DNA of 53,197 nucleotides from an uncultured Bacteroidota bacterium (GTDB lineage Bacteria; Bacteroidota; Bacteroidia; Chitinophagales; Saprospiraceae): the NCBI GenBank assembly GCA_937872515.1, contig CALMSX010000060.1, forward strand, positions 1-53,197, given 5' to 3'. Both the position numbers and the translations under genes were made by a program. Shown one piece after another: positions 43,324 through 51,415 of the stretch. Below the pieces are notes generated by a model. The model searched no databases. It worked only from the letters and a program-made list of their open reading frames with translations, and was not told the DNA's origin. How positions within the stretch are numbered: the first letter of the stretch is position 1; every line of letters begins with the position of its first letter.

Positions 43324-44936
43324 TGAAAAAAATATATAGCAGCATATTATTTTTATGTGTACTGGCAGGAAGTGTTTCAGCACAGCAAAAGGAATGGATA
43401 AAAGGAAGTATTTCATTTGCCAGCGCTGTCAATGTTTATGTAAGATTTGACAATACAACCGACATTAAAGAAGGGGATACTTTGTACATTGATGAAGCGG
43501 GACTATTTAAAGCAGCTTTGCTTGTTAAAAAGAAGTCGTCTCTTTCTTGTGTTACAGAACCATTGATAGCGGGTAAGGCGTGGACAACGGGAATGGTTGT
43601 GATGAGTCCCAAAGTGATGGAGAAAAAAGAAGAGATTAATCCAGTCCTTGTAAGTCCCACCCCGGTTGTGGTTACTGAAGATACGGCCAATACAGAAGCA
43701 ACTGACTCCAGTTCCACAAAAAAAGAAAAGGTGAGAAAACCACTCATCAATGGTCGTTTTTCTGCATCGACCAATGCCAGTCTGACAGATGGAGAAGATT
43801 ACCAGCGGATGCGTCTTGGGTTTACTTTTAATGTGACCAATATCGGAGGAGGCTATTTTTCAACTCAAAATTACATCACTTACCGGCACAGGTATGGCAT
43901 AGATCAACAGACCGGATTTTACGACGATTTTAAAATTTATGCATTGGCACTGGGCTATGACCGAAACGGCCACAGCATTTATTTGGGAAGGCGAATTAAT
44001 AATCGCATAGCCAATCTGGGTGCCATAGACGGTCTGCAATACGAAAAAAAGGCTGGTTCGTGGGTCGTTGGGGCCTTTGCAGGATCTAGACCCGATTACC
44101 TCAATTATACTTTTAATCCCACCTTATTGCAGGGAGGGGTACTGCTTGGTTATGAAAAACAAGGCGACAAAAATAGCAGTCAGACTTCCTTTGCCTGGGT
44201 TGAACAACGCAATGATGGCAAGACAGACAGGAGGTTTGCCTATTTTCAGCACAACAGCAATCTGGGCAAGAATGTAAATATTTTTGGTTCACTTGAAATG
44301 GACATGTATCAAAATGTTAGAGATACAGTGAGCAATAAGTTACAATTAACCGGTGCTTATTTTTCTGTGCGTTATCGTCCCTTTAAAACTTTTAACATAA
44401 CGGCATCGTATGACAACCGAAGAAATGTAATTTTTTACGAGAGCCAGAGAACTTATATTGATCAGTTGTTAAACCAGGAGACCCGCCAGGGCTATCGACT
44501 CCAGGCGGGTTGGCAGGTGATCAGAAACATCAATTTGAATGCATCTGTATTTTATCGTTTCCAGGAAAACCAGCTGAAGCCTACCAAAAATCAGGTGGTC
44601 AATTTAAATATCAGCAGATTCCCTTTACAAAACATGTCGCTCAATCTCAACTACAATACACTTGAGTCTTATTACTTCACGGGCAATATCTATGGGGGGC
44701 GATTGAACCACAGTGCCATGAAAGGCAAGCTGGGTCTGGAGGCCAGTTACCGCAAGGTCAACTACTCCTTCTTTAGCGGTGAGCAACAATTGAAACAAGA
44801 CATCTTTGGAATTTCTGCCAATGTTGTCATGGCCAGATTCACCACACTGATCCTGAGTTATGAAGGTACCTTTGAACCCAATAAAAAATACCACAGGTAT
44901 TTTATCACTGCTATACAACGTTTCAAAAACAAGTAA
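43323..44936 (+). CDS. Outer-membrane beta-barrel protein of the multiheme operon
   Basis: A 537-residue protein with signal peptide MKKIYSSILFLCVLAGSVSA. Residues about 25-105 form a small beta domain (GDTLYIDEAGLFKAALLVKK). A Thr/Glu/Ser-rich linker follows (about 110-155). From about 165 to the end, short amphipathic strands alternate with loops (RLGFTFNVTNIGGGYFST, LALGYDRNGHSIYLGRR, YFSVRYRPFKTFNITASYDN, GISANVVMARFTTLILSYEG), as in a 16- to 20-strand porin. The ATG overlaps the stop of the giant cytochrome (1 base, or 4 bases from the ATG at 43320). By analogy with porin-cytochrome conduits, it may insert the cytochromes into the outer membrane. Sequence identity to known MtrB-type porins cannot be judged here. 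Confidence 0.72.
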   Translation: MKKIYSSILFLCVLAGSVSAQQKEWIKGSISFASAVNVYVRFDNTTDIKEGDTLYIDEAGLFKAALLVKKKSSLSCVTEPLIAGKAWTTGMVVMSPKVMEKKEEINPVLVSPTPVVVTEDTANTEATDSSSTKKEKVRKPLINGRFSASTNASLTDGEDYQRMRLGFTFNVTNIGGGYFSTQNYITYRHRYGIDQQTGFYDDFKIYALALGYDRNGHSIYLGRRINNRIANLGAIDGLQYEKKAGSWVVGAFAGSRPDYLNYTFNPTLLQGGVLLGYEKQGDKNSSQTSFAWVEQRNDGKTDRRFAYFQHNSNLGKNVNIFGSLEMDMYQNVRDTVSNKLQLTGAYFSVRYRPFKTFNITASYDNRRNVIFYESQRTYIDQLLNQETRQGYRLQAGWQVIRNINLNASVFYRFQENQLKPTKNQVVNLNISRFPLQNMSLNLNYNTLESYYFTGNIYGGRLNHSAMKGKLGLEASYRKVNYSFFSGEQQLKQDIFGISANVVMARFTTLILSYEGTFEPNKKYHRYFITAIQRFKNK

Positions 44937-44975
44937 AAAATTCTTTAATTTTACCCCATCAAATTTATAATCAGC

Positions 44976-45728
44976 ATGAGAATCCTCTTTGCCCTCGTTT
45001 TGTTTTCATTTTTTGCTTGCGACTCAAAGCCCAAGGTTATCGTAGAAGATACCACAACCCAACCGACAGACGGCACCATGCCTGCTAACAATCCCTCGAC
45101 CACTGTGCCCGGTCAGGAGAGTGCCCAAGGCACCGATGTGCATCAGGTTAAGGCTGTAGAAATATTGCAGGCTGAAAAATACACTTATATGAAGGTAGTA
45201 GAGAATGCAGATACTTTTTGGATTGCAGCCTCCAAAATGGATGCGGCCAAGGGTAGAAGTTATTTTTACAGAGGTGGCCTGCTCAAAACCAATTTTGAAA
45301 GTCAGGAATTCAATCGCACCTTCGATAAGATATTTTTGGTATCTCAAATCATTGATGCTTCAGCCCACCCCGGTGGAAGAGGACAAGGAGGCGCTACCCC
45401 TTCCGTGGCCGATGTAGACATTAAAAAGGTGGCAGGAATTATGTCTCTTAGCACTCTTCTTGCTCAACCCGCCAAACATGCTGGTAAAGCTATTGTAGTG
45501 GGTGGAAAAGTAGTTAAAGTTAACAATGGCATCATGGGTAAAAACTGGATTCATATCCAGGATGGCACCTCTATCAAGGGTAAAAAATGCGACCTGGCTA
45601 TTACCACCCAGGAGAATATTCCGATGGGAGCAACTGTAGCCTTTGAGGGTAAAATTTTTGTAGACAAAGATTTTGGAGCGGGCTACCGGTATGATATCAT
45701 CATGGAAGAAGCGGTTGTTAAGAAATAA
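44976..45728 (+). CDS. Lipoprotein with OB-fold-like C-terminal domain
   Basis: A 250-residue lipoprotein with lipobox FFAC (C15). A low-complexity Thr/Pro linker covers about 20-50. Residues about 57-135 are a small beta domain (VEILQAEKYTYMKVVENADTF, then WIAASKMDAAKGRSYFY). Such modules with the KYTYMKV/WIA pattern occur with multiheme cytochromes in other bacteria, to my knowledge. Residues about 150-250 resemble an OB fold (GKAIVVGGKVVKVNNGIMGK, NWIHIQDGTS). It is the last gene of the cytochrome operon, 39 bases after the barrel gene and just before a strong terminator. A structural or assembly role for the cytochrome complex is likely but unproven. Confidence 0.7.
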   Translation: MRILFALVLFSFFACDSKPKVIVEDTTTQPTDGTMPANNPSTTVPGQESAQGTDVHQVKAVEILQAEKYTYMKVVENADTFWIAASKMDAAKGRSYFYRGGLLKTNFESQEFNRTFDKIFLVSQIIDASAHPGGRGQGGATPSVADVDIKKVAGIMSLSTLLAQPAKHAGKAIVVGGKVVKVNNGIMGKNWIHIQDGTSIKGKKCDLAITTQENIPMGATVAFEGKIFVDKDFGAGYRYDIIMEEAVVKK

Positions 45729-45763
45729 AGCGAGGACCAACTGGCGTAGAGATCAATTGGCTT

Positions 45764-45790
45764 ATCTGCCCTTTTTCAGGCAGATTTTTT
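45764..45790 (+). terminator. Rho-independent terminator of the multiheme operon
   Basis: ATCTGCC (45764-45770) pairs with GGCAGAT (45779-45785) across an eight-base loop, followed by six T residues ending at 45790. It starts 36 bases after the stop of the OB-fold lipoprotein. Confidence 0.88.
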
Positions 45791-45911
45791 GATTGGAGGA
45801 TAATTTCTTCCTGATGTTAGTTTGAGATTTCACAGCGCTAACATTTTTTCCAATAAAAGACATTCGGATTTATTTTTTATTCACTACATAACTACATTTT
45901 ATATGCACAGC

Positions 45912-45988
45912 CATTAAGAGAATTAAGGTAATTAAGATGGACTCATCGTCAAATGAAGAATCCCTTAATTCGCTTAATTCCCTTAATG
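45912..45988. repeat. Long imperfect inverted repeat between convergent genes
   Basis: A 25-base arm at 45912-45936 matches the reverse complement of 45964-45988 at 22 of 25 positions, with a 27-base centre. The arms are built from TTAATT/CTTAAT units. The hairpin lies between the operon terminator and the end of ccsBA. A close relative of one arm (22 of 25 identical) occurs at 53068-53092. Confidence 0.8.
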
Positions 45989-46008
45989 ATGTTATGATTT
46001 AATGCACA

Positions 46009-49000
46009 TCACAAATACAAGCCGTTTGAAAATTTGCTCCTATATCGAATGAAGGCGGCAATGCTCAGTATGGTCAATGAAATGGCAGTGTAATACACTT
46101 GTGACGGAATTGGAACAGGATCACCGGCAGCATATGAATGGAGACCAGATAAGTAATAATTGACACCAAAGTAGGTCATGATTACTGTAGCAAAACCAAA
46201 CAAAGAAGCGAAATTGAAAGCATAAAGACTTTTTAATCCCGGTATAAAACGCATGTGCAAGATAAACGAGTATACCAAAATGGTAACCAGGGCCCAGGTC
46301 TCTTTGGCATCCCAGCCCCAGTAACGACCCCATGATTCATTGGCCCAAACACCACCCAGGTAGGTGCCTATGGCAACCATAAACAAGCCACCGAGCAAAG
46401 TAATCTCACTTATGATCGAAAGCTCACGGACAGCTCTTGTGGTGTAGGCCATGTTTTTGTCTGTGGTAAAGACCATCAGGATTAGGTTGAGCATGCCAAT
46501 GACAGCACCCAACATCAAAAAGCCATAACTGCCTGCTTCGAGGGATACGTGGATGGTCAACCAGTAGGACTTAAGTACCGGCACCAAAGGGGTAATTTCT
46601 GGATCGAGCCAGCTCATACCCGCCACTAATAAGATGGTTGCAGCAAGGGTCATGGTAGCAGCGAGACCTCCCAACGACCTTTTAGAAAAAAGAATACCGG
46701 CCAGGGTGGTGGTCCATCCAATGTAGATCATAGATTCGTAGCCATTGCTCCAAGGGGCCCTGCCTGAGATGTACCATCTTAAACCTAGTCCAATGGTGTG
46801 AAAGGCAAAGCCTGCAATGACGGCATAAAAGGCAACATTGGACCACCTTTCCCTGTTGGCACTGGTTTTTAAAACAGTGTAAAAAAACATAGCAAGGATG
46901 CCCAGGGCAAGTAAGCCATAGTAGTTTCGCAGTCTTCCAAACACATCCAGTTTATTTAACAGCAATTCTGCTTTTATTTTGGAGTCTGATGGATAAACAG
47001 CTGCTGCATTGGTTTTCTGGAAGTTGGTAATTTTAGCAAGGCTGGCATCAGCGGCTCCATAATTTCCGGACTGAGCACCTTGACTCAGGTTTTGCAGGTA
47101 CTCCATAAAGAGGGTGCGCTGCGATTCGGTCCTTACATCGGCCCCCTGGTTTTGAAAAATATCAGCGGGAGAAAGCCAGGTATTGCTTGGGTCGTTGGGC
47201 ATCGGAAACAATTTGAACAAGCGACCGGAAAAGACCATGCTGGTGATGTTGACTTTTTCATCCAACTTGATGATGGTTTTTTCAAAGGTACCATGGTCTT
47301 TAGGATTCATGGTTTGTGCTTTTCGGATCTGGTCTTTGAAAATGTATTGACCGTCGGCGCCAAAAAACTGGGCATAGGCCACTCTTTTTTCAGTGGTGCC
47401 CAGCATTTGTGCTACCTGCGGATGCGTGCCAATGTGGATAAATGGTTTGCGTTCCCATTCCATAGGGGCATTCATCATTGACAACATCATTTGTTCAGGG
47501 CTCAGGCCATCTATGCTTTCGGTTTTAGCTACCTTTCGCATTATTTCTCCACACAGGGTATTCATAGGCTTAAACCTGCCATTGTTGTCCTGAACCACAA
47601 TGCTGCCAAATTTGGAGGCGTGATCGCCAGAGATAACAGCCTGAGCATTACTCGCAAAAGGAAGCATTAAGAGAAGTATGAAAACAAGATGGGAGTTGGA
47701 CTGCATTTCTCTTAATTTTTTAGATAAGTAAGTAAAGCGACTGGTCTTTGAAAAGAAGGTCATCATCAAACCAATGGTAAGAATAATGTAGCCTATATAG
47801 GAAATCCATGTGCCCCAAAAATCGTGGTTGACACTCAGGTAGGTGCCCAATTCATCCTGATCAAAAGAGGATTGGAAAAATCTGTAGCCTCCGTAATCGA
47901 GGATATGATTCATATAAATGCGCTGGTCTCTGTTGACCCCGTTTGCAGGATCTATCAGCGTTACTTCACTGGCATAAGAGGATGGGTTATCAGTACCCGG
48001 ATAACGCTCAAGGATAAAGTCGCGACATTTGATAGAGAAGGGTACGGTCTTGATTTTAGAACCATAGGATACTGCCAGTTGCAGGTCTTTGTAGAGCAGC
48101 TCGGCAGGTCGGCCAATAACGCCCTGGCGCCCGATTACAAAGGCTGGTTGGCTCTGCCCATTGACATCAATATTGAGGTTAAGTCCTGTGGCGCTTTCAC
48201 TTTTGACCTTGGCATCACCCGAAGAAAGTGTTACTTTACCTTTTGGCGTATAGCTGCCAACTACAAAATTGGAGCCGCCCATGGTATAAAGAGATCTGAG
48301 CATCAGCATATGGGTGCCCGGTTGTAACGTGTCGTTTTGTTGAGTAGCCATCACCATCTGGGTTACCGGCACCCCGGTTTGGAACATCAGCGAATCACCT
48401 TGCAGAAAGACATTAAAAGCACCTTCTTCAGGCGTATTGGTAAAATTGAAACGAATGCCATTTACCAGGACCTTGTCACCATATTTTACATAGTGTTCTT
48501 CGCGACCACCCATGCCCCCAATGACCACCTTGATCATGGGTTGACCATTGGGGTCATCTACTGCCGATTCTACCGGATTGGGCATAAAACTTTGGAGGTC
48601 TACTTTGATGAGGTCGCTGCCAATTTGATATGCTTTTGAAAAGGCATTATTGCCCAAAGAAGAAAAATAGACCGGTTCATCAAAGGAATACGATTTACCG
48701 TTTTTAATGACCCTGAATTGCAGGTATTGTTCAGTAGAAACAAAACTATTGGCGGTTTCTCCTTCACGGATGTGCATCATGCCCTCATAACCGAAATATC
48801 GGGTAACGCCGGCTCCGATCAAAATGATGATGATGGAAGCGTGAAAGCTCAGACTTGCCCATTTGCGGAGAGGAATGAGGCGGTATTTGTAAATATTGAA
48901 CAAGATGGTAGCTCCAAATAGAGCCAGTAAAATTTCAAACCAGCGACTGCGAAAAATGACGTGTTGGGCTGAAGAAGTGCCAAAATCGTTTTCAACAAAG

Positions 49001-49101
49001 GTGGCAACCCCAATGGCGATGGCAAACAGCAACATATACATGCCCGCTGCCCTTTCTGACACCAAAGCCTTTCCCCACTTGCTTAAATCCTGAATTTTCA
49101 T
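46009..49101 (-). CDS. ccsBA: Cytochrome c biogenesis protein CcsBA (fused ResB-CcsA)
   Basis: A 1030-residue membrane protein of cytochrome c maturation System II, which exports heme and attaches it to CXXCH sites. The N-terminal ~470 residues are ResB-like, with membrane segments at about 18-35, 56-72 and 84-100 and a large periplasmic loop. A middle periplasmic region follows (about 485-720). The C-terminal part is CcsA-like, with multiple membrane segments and the WWD-type heme-handling motif ESWGRYWGWDAKETW near residue 930. Fusion of both parts in one chain is common in Bacteroidota. It lies convergent to the multiheme operon, which carries 111 heme sites and would depend on this machine. 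It is separated by a 280-base spacer. Confidence 0.94.
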   Translation of the reverse strand: MKIQDLSKWGKALVSERAAGMYMLLFAIAIGVATFVENDFGTSSAQHVIFRSRWFEILLALFGATILFNIYKYRLIPLRKWASLSFHASIIIILIGAGVTRYFGYEGMMHIREGETANSFVSTEQYLQFRVIKNGKSYSFDEPVYFSSLGNNAFSKAYQIGSDLIKVDLQSFMPNPVESAVDDPNGQPMIKVVIGGMGGREEHYVKYGDKVLVNGIRFNFTNTPEEGAFNVFLQGDSLMFQTGVPVTQMVMATQQNDTLQPGTHMLMLRSLYTMGGSNFVVGSYTPKGKVTLSSGDAKVKSESATGLNLNIDVNGQSQPAFVIGRQGVIGRPAELLYKDLQLAVSYGSKIKTVPFSIKCRDFILERYPGTDNPSSYASEVTLIDPANGVNRDQRIYMNHILDYGGYRFFQSSFDQDELGTYLSVNHDFWGTWISYIGYIILTIGLMMTFFSKTSRFTYLSKKLREMQSNSHLVFILLLMLPFASNAQAVISGDHASKFGSIVVQDNNGRFKPMNTLCGEIMRKVAKTESIDGLSPEQMMLSMMNAPMEWERKPFIHIGTHPQVAQMLGTTEKRVAYAQFFGADGQYIFKDQIRKAQTMNPKDHGTFEKTIIKLDEKVNITSMVFSGRLFKLFPMPNDPSNTWLSPADIFQNQGADVRTESQRTLFMEYLQNLSQGAQSGNYGAADASLAKITNFQKTNAAAVYPSDSKIKAELLLNKLDVFGRLRNYYGLLALGILAMFFYTVLKTSANRERWSNVAFYAVIAGFAFHTIGLGLRWYISGRAPWSNGYESMIYIGWTTTLAGILFSKRSLGGLAATMTLAATILLVAGMSWLDPEITPLVPVLKSYWLTIHVSLEAGSYGFLMLGAVIGMLNLILMVFTTDKNMAYTTRAVRELSIISEITLLGGLFMVAIGTYLGGVWANESWGRYWGWDAKETWALVTILVYSFILHMRFIPGLKSLYAFNFASLFGFATVIMTYFGVNYYLSGLHSYAAGDPVPIPSQVYYTAISLTILSIAAFIRYRSKFSNGLYL

Positions 49102-49232
49102 CGATAATTTTATACGTAATAAAAGGTTAAAGATAAGGATTTTAGGCCTTATCTTCCCTTTTATTAGGCCCCAAACCGCATATTTGAGCCTGACCCGGCG
49201 TGGGGTATCAACACATTGTTTTTGTGCTTTTG

Positions 49233-49240
49233 TATCTTTG
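49233..49240 (+). promoter_or_regulatory. Candidate -7 box (TATCTTTG) of the methyltransferase gene
   Basis: TATCTTTG matches TAnnTTTG and ends 18 bases before the ATG at 49259. The spacer to ccsBA is divergent. No clear -33 element is seen at normal spacing. Confidence 0.45.
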
Positions 49241-49258
49241 CCACAGACTCAAAAAAAG

Positions 49259-50395
49259 ATGTCAAAAAAAGAACTTTTTTTTCAGGACGTAAAACAACTT
49301 TTGGATGCCGGAACGGCATTTAAAATGATATTGTCCAAACCTCGCCCAGGAGTGGAGATGCGCAGTGCTATCATTTCACAGATGGATGAAGAAGGGGAGT
49401 TGAGTTTTAAACAGGTTGAAAAAACCGATACCCAACACTTTACCACCGTCATTCCTTACGCCGATTTTTTAGAGCACATCATAAAGGTGATGAATGAAAG
49501 GTTTTACTACTGTGAGCTTTTTAATGAAAATGGTAATTCTGCCCTGTTGCAAAATCAAAAAGGTACGGTTACCTACTTAAAGAGAAAGGGAGGGACGGCG
49601 GTTAAAACCGAAAGTCACGACAGAGAAAAATCTTATCTCATTCCAGAGGAGGCTGATTTTTTGCAAAAGCTGGGCATCAGCAGTAGCCAGGGAAGGGTAT
49701 TTGAGCAAGCCACTAAAAAATTCAGGCAAATCAATAAATATGCTGAGATCATTGACAGCCTGGTAGACAAGCACCGCAAACAGCTGACCATTGCCGACAT
49801 GGGCAGTGGCAAGGCCTATCTTACATTTGCCCTTTACTATCACCTCAAACACAACAGGGGCATTGAGGTAGTGATGACCGGATATGAGCTCAGGCCAGAA
49901 TTGGTAAATCTCTGCAATCAATATGCGCGAGAGCTGGGCTATGACAAACTTAATTTTGTGGAAGCCAACATCGAAGCCATTGTTTTGGATAAAATTGACA
50001 TGGTGGTTTCACTCCATGCCTGCGATATTGCTACAGACATGGCCATCCACGCCGGACTCAAGGCACATGCCGACTACATTGTACTGGCACCTTGTTGTCA
50101 CAAACAGATCCGCAAACAGATCGAATTGAGAAATGGCATTCTCAAGCATGGCATCCTTTTGGAGCGCCAGGCCGAGATTATAACCGATGCCATCAGGGCC
50201 CTTGTTTTGGAGGATAAGGGCTATAAGACCCAGGTTTTTGAGTTCATTTCAACAGAACATACCGCTAAAAACACCATGATCATTGCTAAAAAAGCAAGGG
50301 CCAATGCGCATGCAGCCCTTGAGATCAGGGACATCAAAGAGACCTATGGCATCAGGTACCACTACCTCGAAAAACTGTTGGAAGTGAAATATTAA
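49259..50395 (+). CDS. Class I SAM-dependent methyltransferase (RRNAD1/METTL25-like)
   Basis: A 378-residue cytosolic protein. Residues about 1-140 form an N-terminal domain of unknown role (MSKKELFFQDVKQLLDAG). Residues about 165-340 are a Rossmann methyltransferase: ADMGSGKAYLTFALYYHL is the SAM-binding motif I, EVVMTGYELRPELV is motif II, and VVSLHACDIATDMAI with LAPCCHKQ is typical of the methyltransferase-32 (RRNAD1/METTL25) group. The substrate is unknown, perhaps RNA. The frame opens 75 bases earlier, but the upstream codons lie over the promoter-like box, so 49259 is chosen. Confidence 0.85.
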   Translation: MSKKELFFQDVKQLLDAGTAFKMILSKPRPGVEMRSAIISQMDEEGELSFKQVEKTDTQHFTTVIPYADFLEHIIKVMNERFYYCELFNENGNSALLQNQKGTVTYLKRKGGTAVKTESHDREKSYLIPEEADFLQKLGISSSQGRVFEQATKKFRQINKYAEIIDSLVDKHRKQLTIADMGSGKAYLTFALYYHLKHNRGIEVVMTGYELRPELVNLCNQYARELGYDKLNFVEANIEAIVLDKIDMVVSLHACDIATDMAIHAGLKAHADYIVLAPCCHKQIRKQIELRNGILKHGILLERQAEIITDAIRALVLEDKGYKTQVFEFISTEHTAKNTMIIAKKARANAHAALEIRDIKETYGIRYHYLEKLLEVKY

Positions 50396-50463
50396 GGGAA
50401 TTTCTTAGCTTTTTATGTCTATTTCACACCTATTTTGACCATCGGGCAAGGTTTTTGCACTGA

Positions 50464-50485
50464 AATAAGTATAGTAGTACTTATT
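50464..50485. promoter_or_regulatory. Perfect inverted repeat just upstream of rmlA
   Basis: AATAAGTA and TACTTATT form a perfect eight-base inverted repeat around the six-base centre TAGTAG. It ends 4 bases before the rmlA start codon, so it could be an operator or an mRNA hairpin that masks the start. No known regulator site is recognised. Confidence 0.5.
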
Positions 50486-50489
50486 CGAA

Positions 50490-51356
50490 ATGAAAGGAAT
50501 CATTTTAGCCGGCGGCCTAGGCACCCGCTTATATCCACTGACCCTTGCCATGAGCAAGCAGATGATGCCCGTGTACGACAAGCCCATGATTTATTACCCC
50601 TTATCGACCATGATGAGTGCGGGAATAAGGGAAATATTGATCATCAGTACCCCGGCGGATTTGCCCAATTTTAAAAACCTGCTGAAGGACGGTAGCGAAA
50701 TCGGCTGTTCTTTTACCTACATCGAACAACACAATCCCAATGGTTTGGCGCAAGCTTTTGTACTTGGAAGAGATTTTGTAGGAAACGATAATGTGTCACT
50801 CATCCTGGGCGACAATATTTTTTACGGGCATGGATTAAAAGAATTGCTGCAATCCTCTACCAAACCCGATGGAGGCATCGTTTTTGCCTACCAGGTAGCC
50901 GATCCTGAAAGATACGGGGTGGTAGATTTTGACAAAGATTTTAAAGCCCTGAGCATAGAAGAAAAGCCGGCCCAGCCGAAGTCCAACTACGCAGTACCAG
51001 GTATTTATTTTTACGACAATACCGTTTTGGACATCGCCAGGGACCTCAAACCATCGGCCCGTGGAGAATACGAAATTACCGATGTAAACAAGACCTACCT
51101 TGAATTGGGAAAACTAAAGGTGGGTGTTTTATCCAGGGGCATTGCCTGGTTGGATACTGGTACCCATTTGTCGCTGCTCCAGGCCGGTCAATTTATTCGG
51201 GTCATCGAAGAAAGGCAAGGACTCAAAATTGGATGTATCGAAGAAGTGGCGCACGAAATGGGCTTTATTTCTGATGCTCAACTGGAGGCACTGGGTCACA
51301 AGTACATCAAAAGTGGTTATGGCGAGTACCTGCTCAATTTGCTGCGTAACCGTTAA
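50490..51356 (+). CDS. rmlA: Glucose-1-phosphate thymidylyltransferase
   Basis: A 288-residue nucleotidyltransferase that makes dTDP-glucose from dTTP and glucose 1-phosphate, the first step of dTDP-rhamnose and related sugars. It carries the signature [20 protein letters not shown] at 4-23, [53 protein letters not shown] and a C-terminal [15 protein letters not shown]. Length equals the family norm. The other rml genes are not in the window after it, so it is separated from the usual operon. It supplies envelope polysaccharide precursors. Confidence 0.96.
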   Translation: MKGIILAGGLGTRLYPLTLAMSKQMMPVYDKPMIYYPLSTMMSAGIREILIISTPADLPNFKNLLKDGSEIGCSFTYIEQHNPNGLAQAFVLGRDFVGNDNVSLILGDNIFYGHGLKELLQSSTKPDGGIVFAYQVADPERYGVVDFDKDFKALSIEEKPAQPKSNYAVPGIYFYDNTVLDIARDLKPSARGEYEITDVNKTYLELGKLKVGVLSRGIAWLDTGTHLSLLQAGQFIRVIEERQGLKIGCIEEVAHEMGFISDAQLEALGHKYIKSGYGEYLLNLLRNR

Positions 51357-51415
51357 ATTTGGACGCGCTTAAACCTTTGTCCGGTCCAACCGTTTATTAG
51401 CAGAATCAATCAGAG

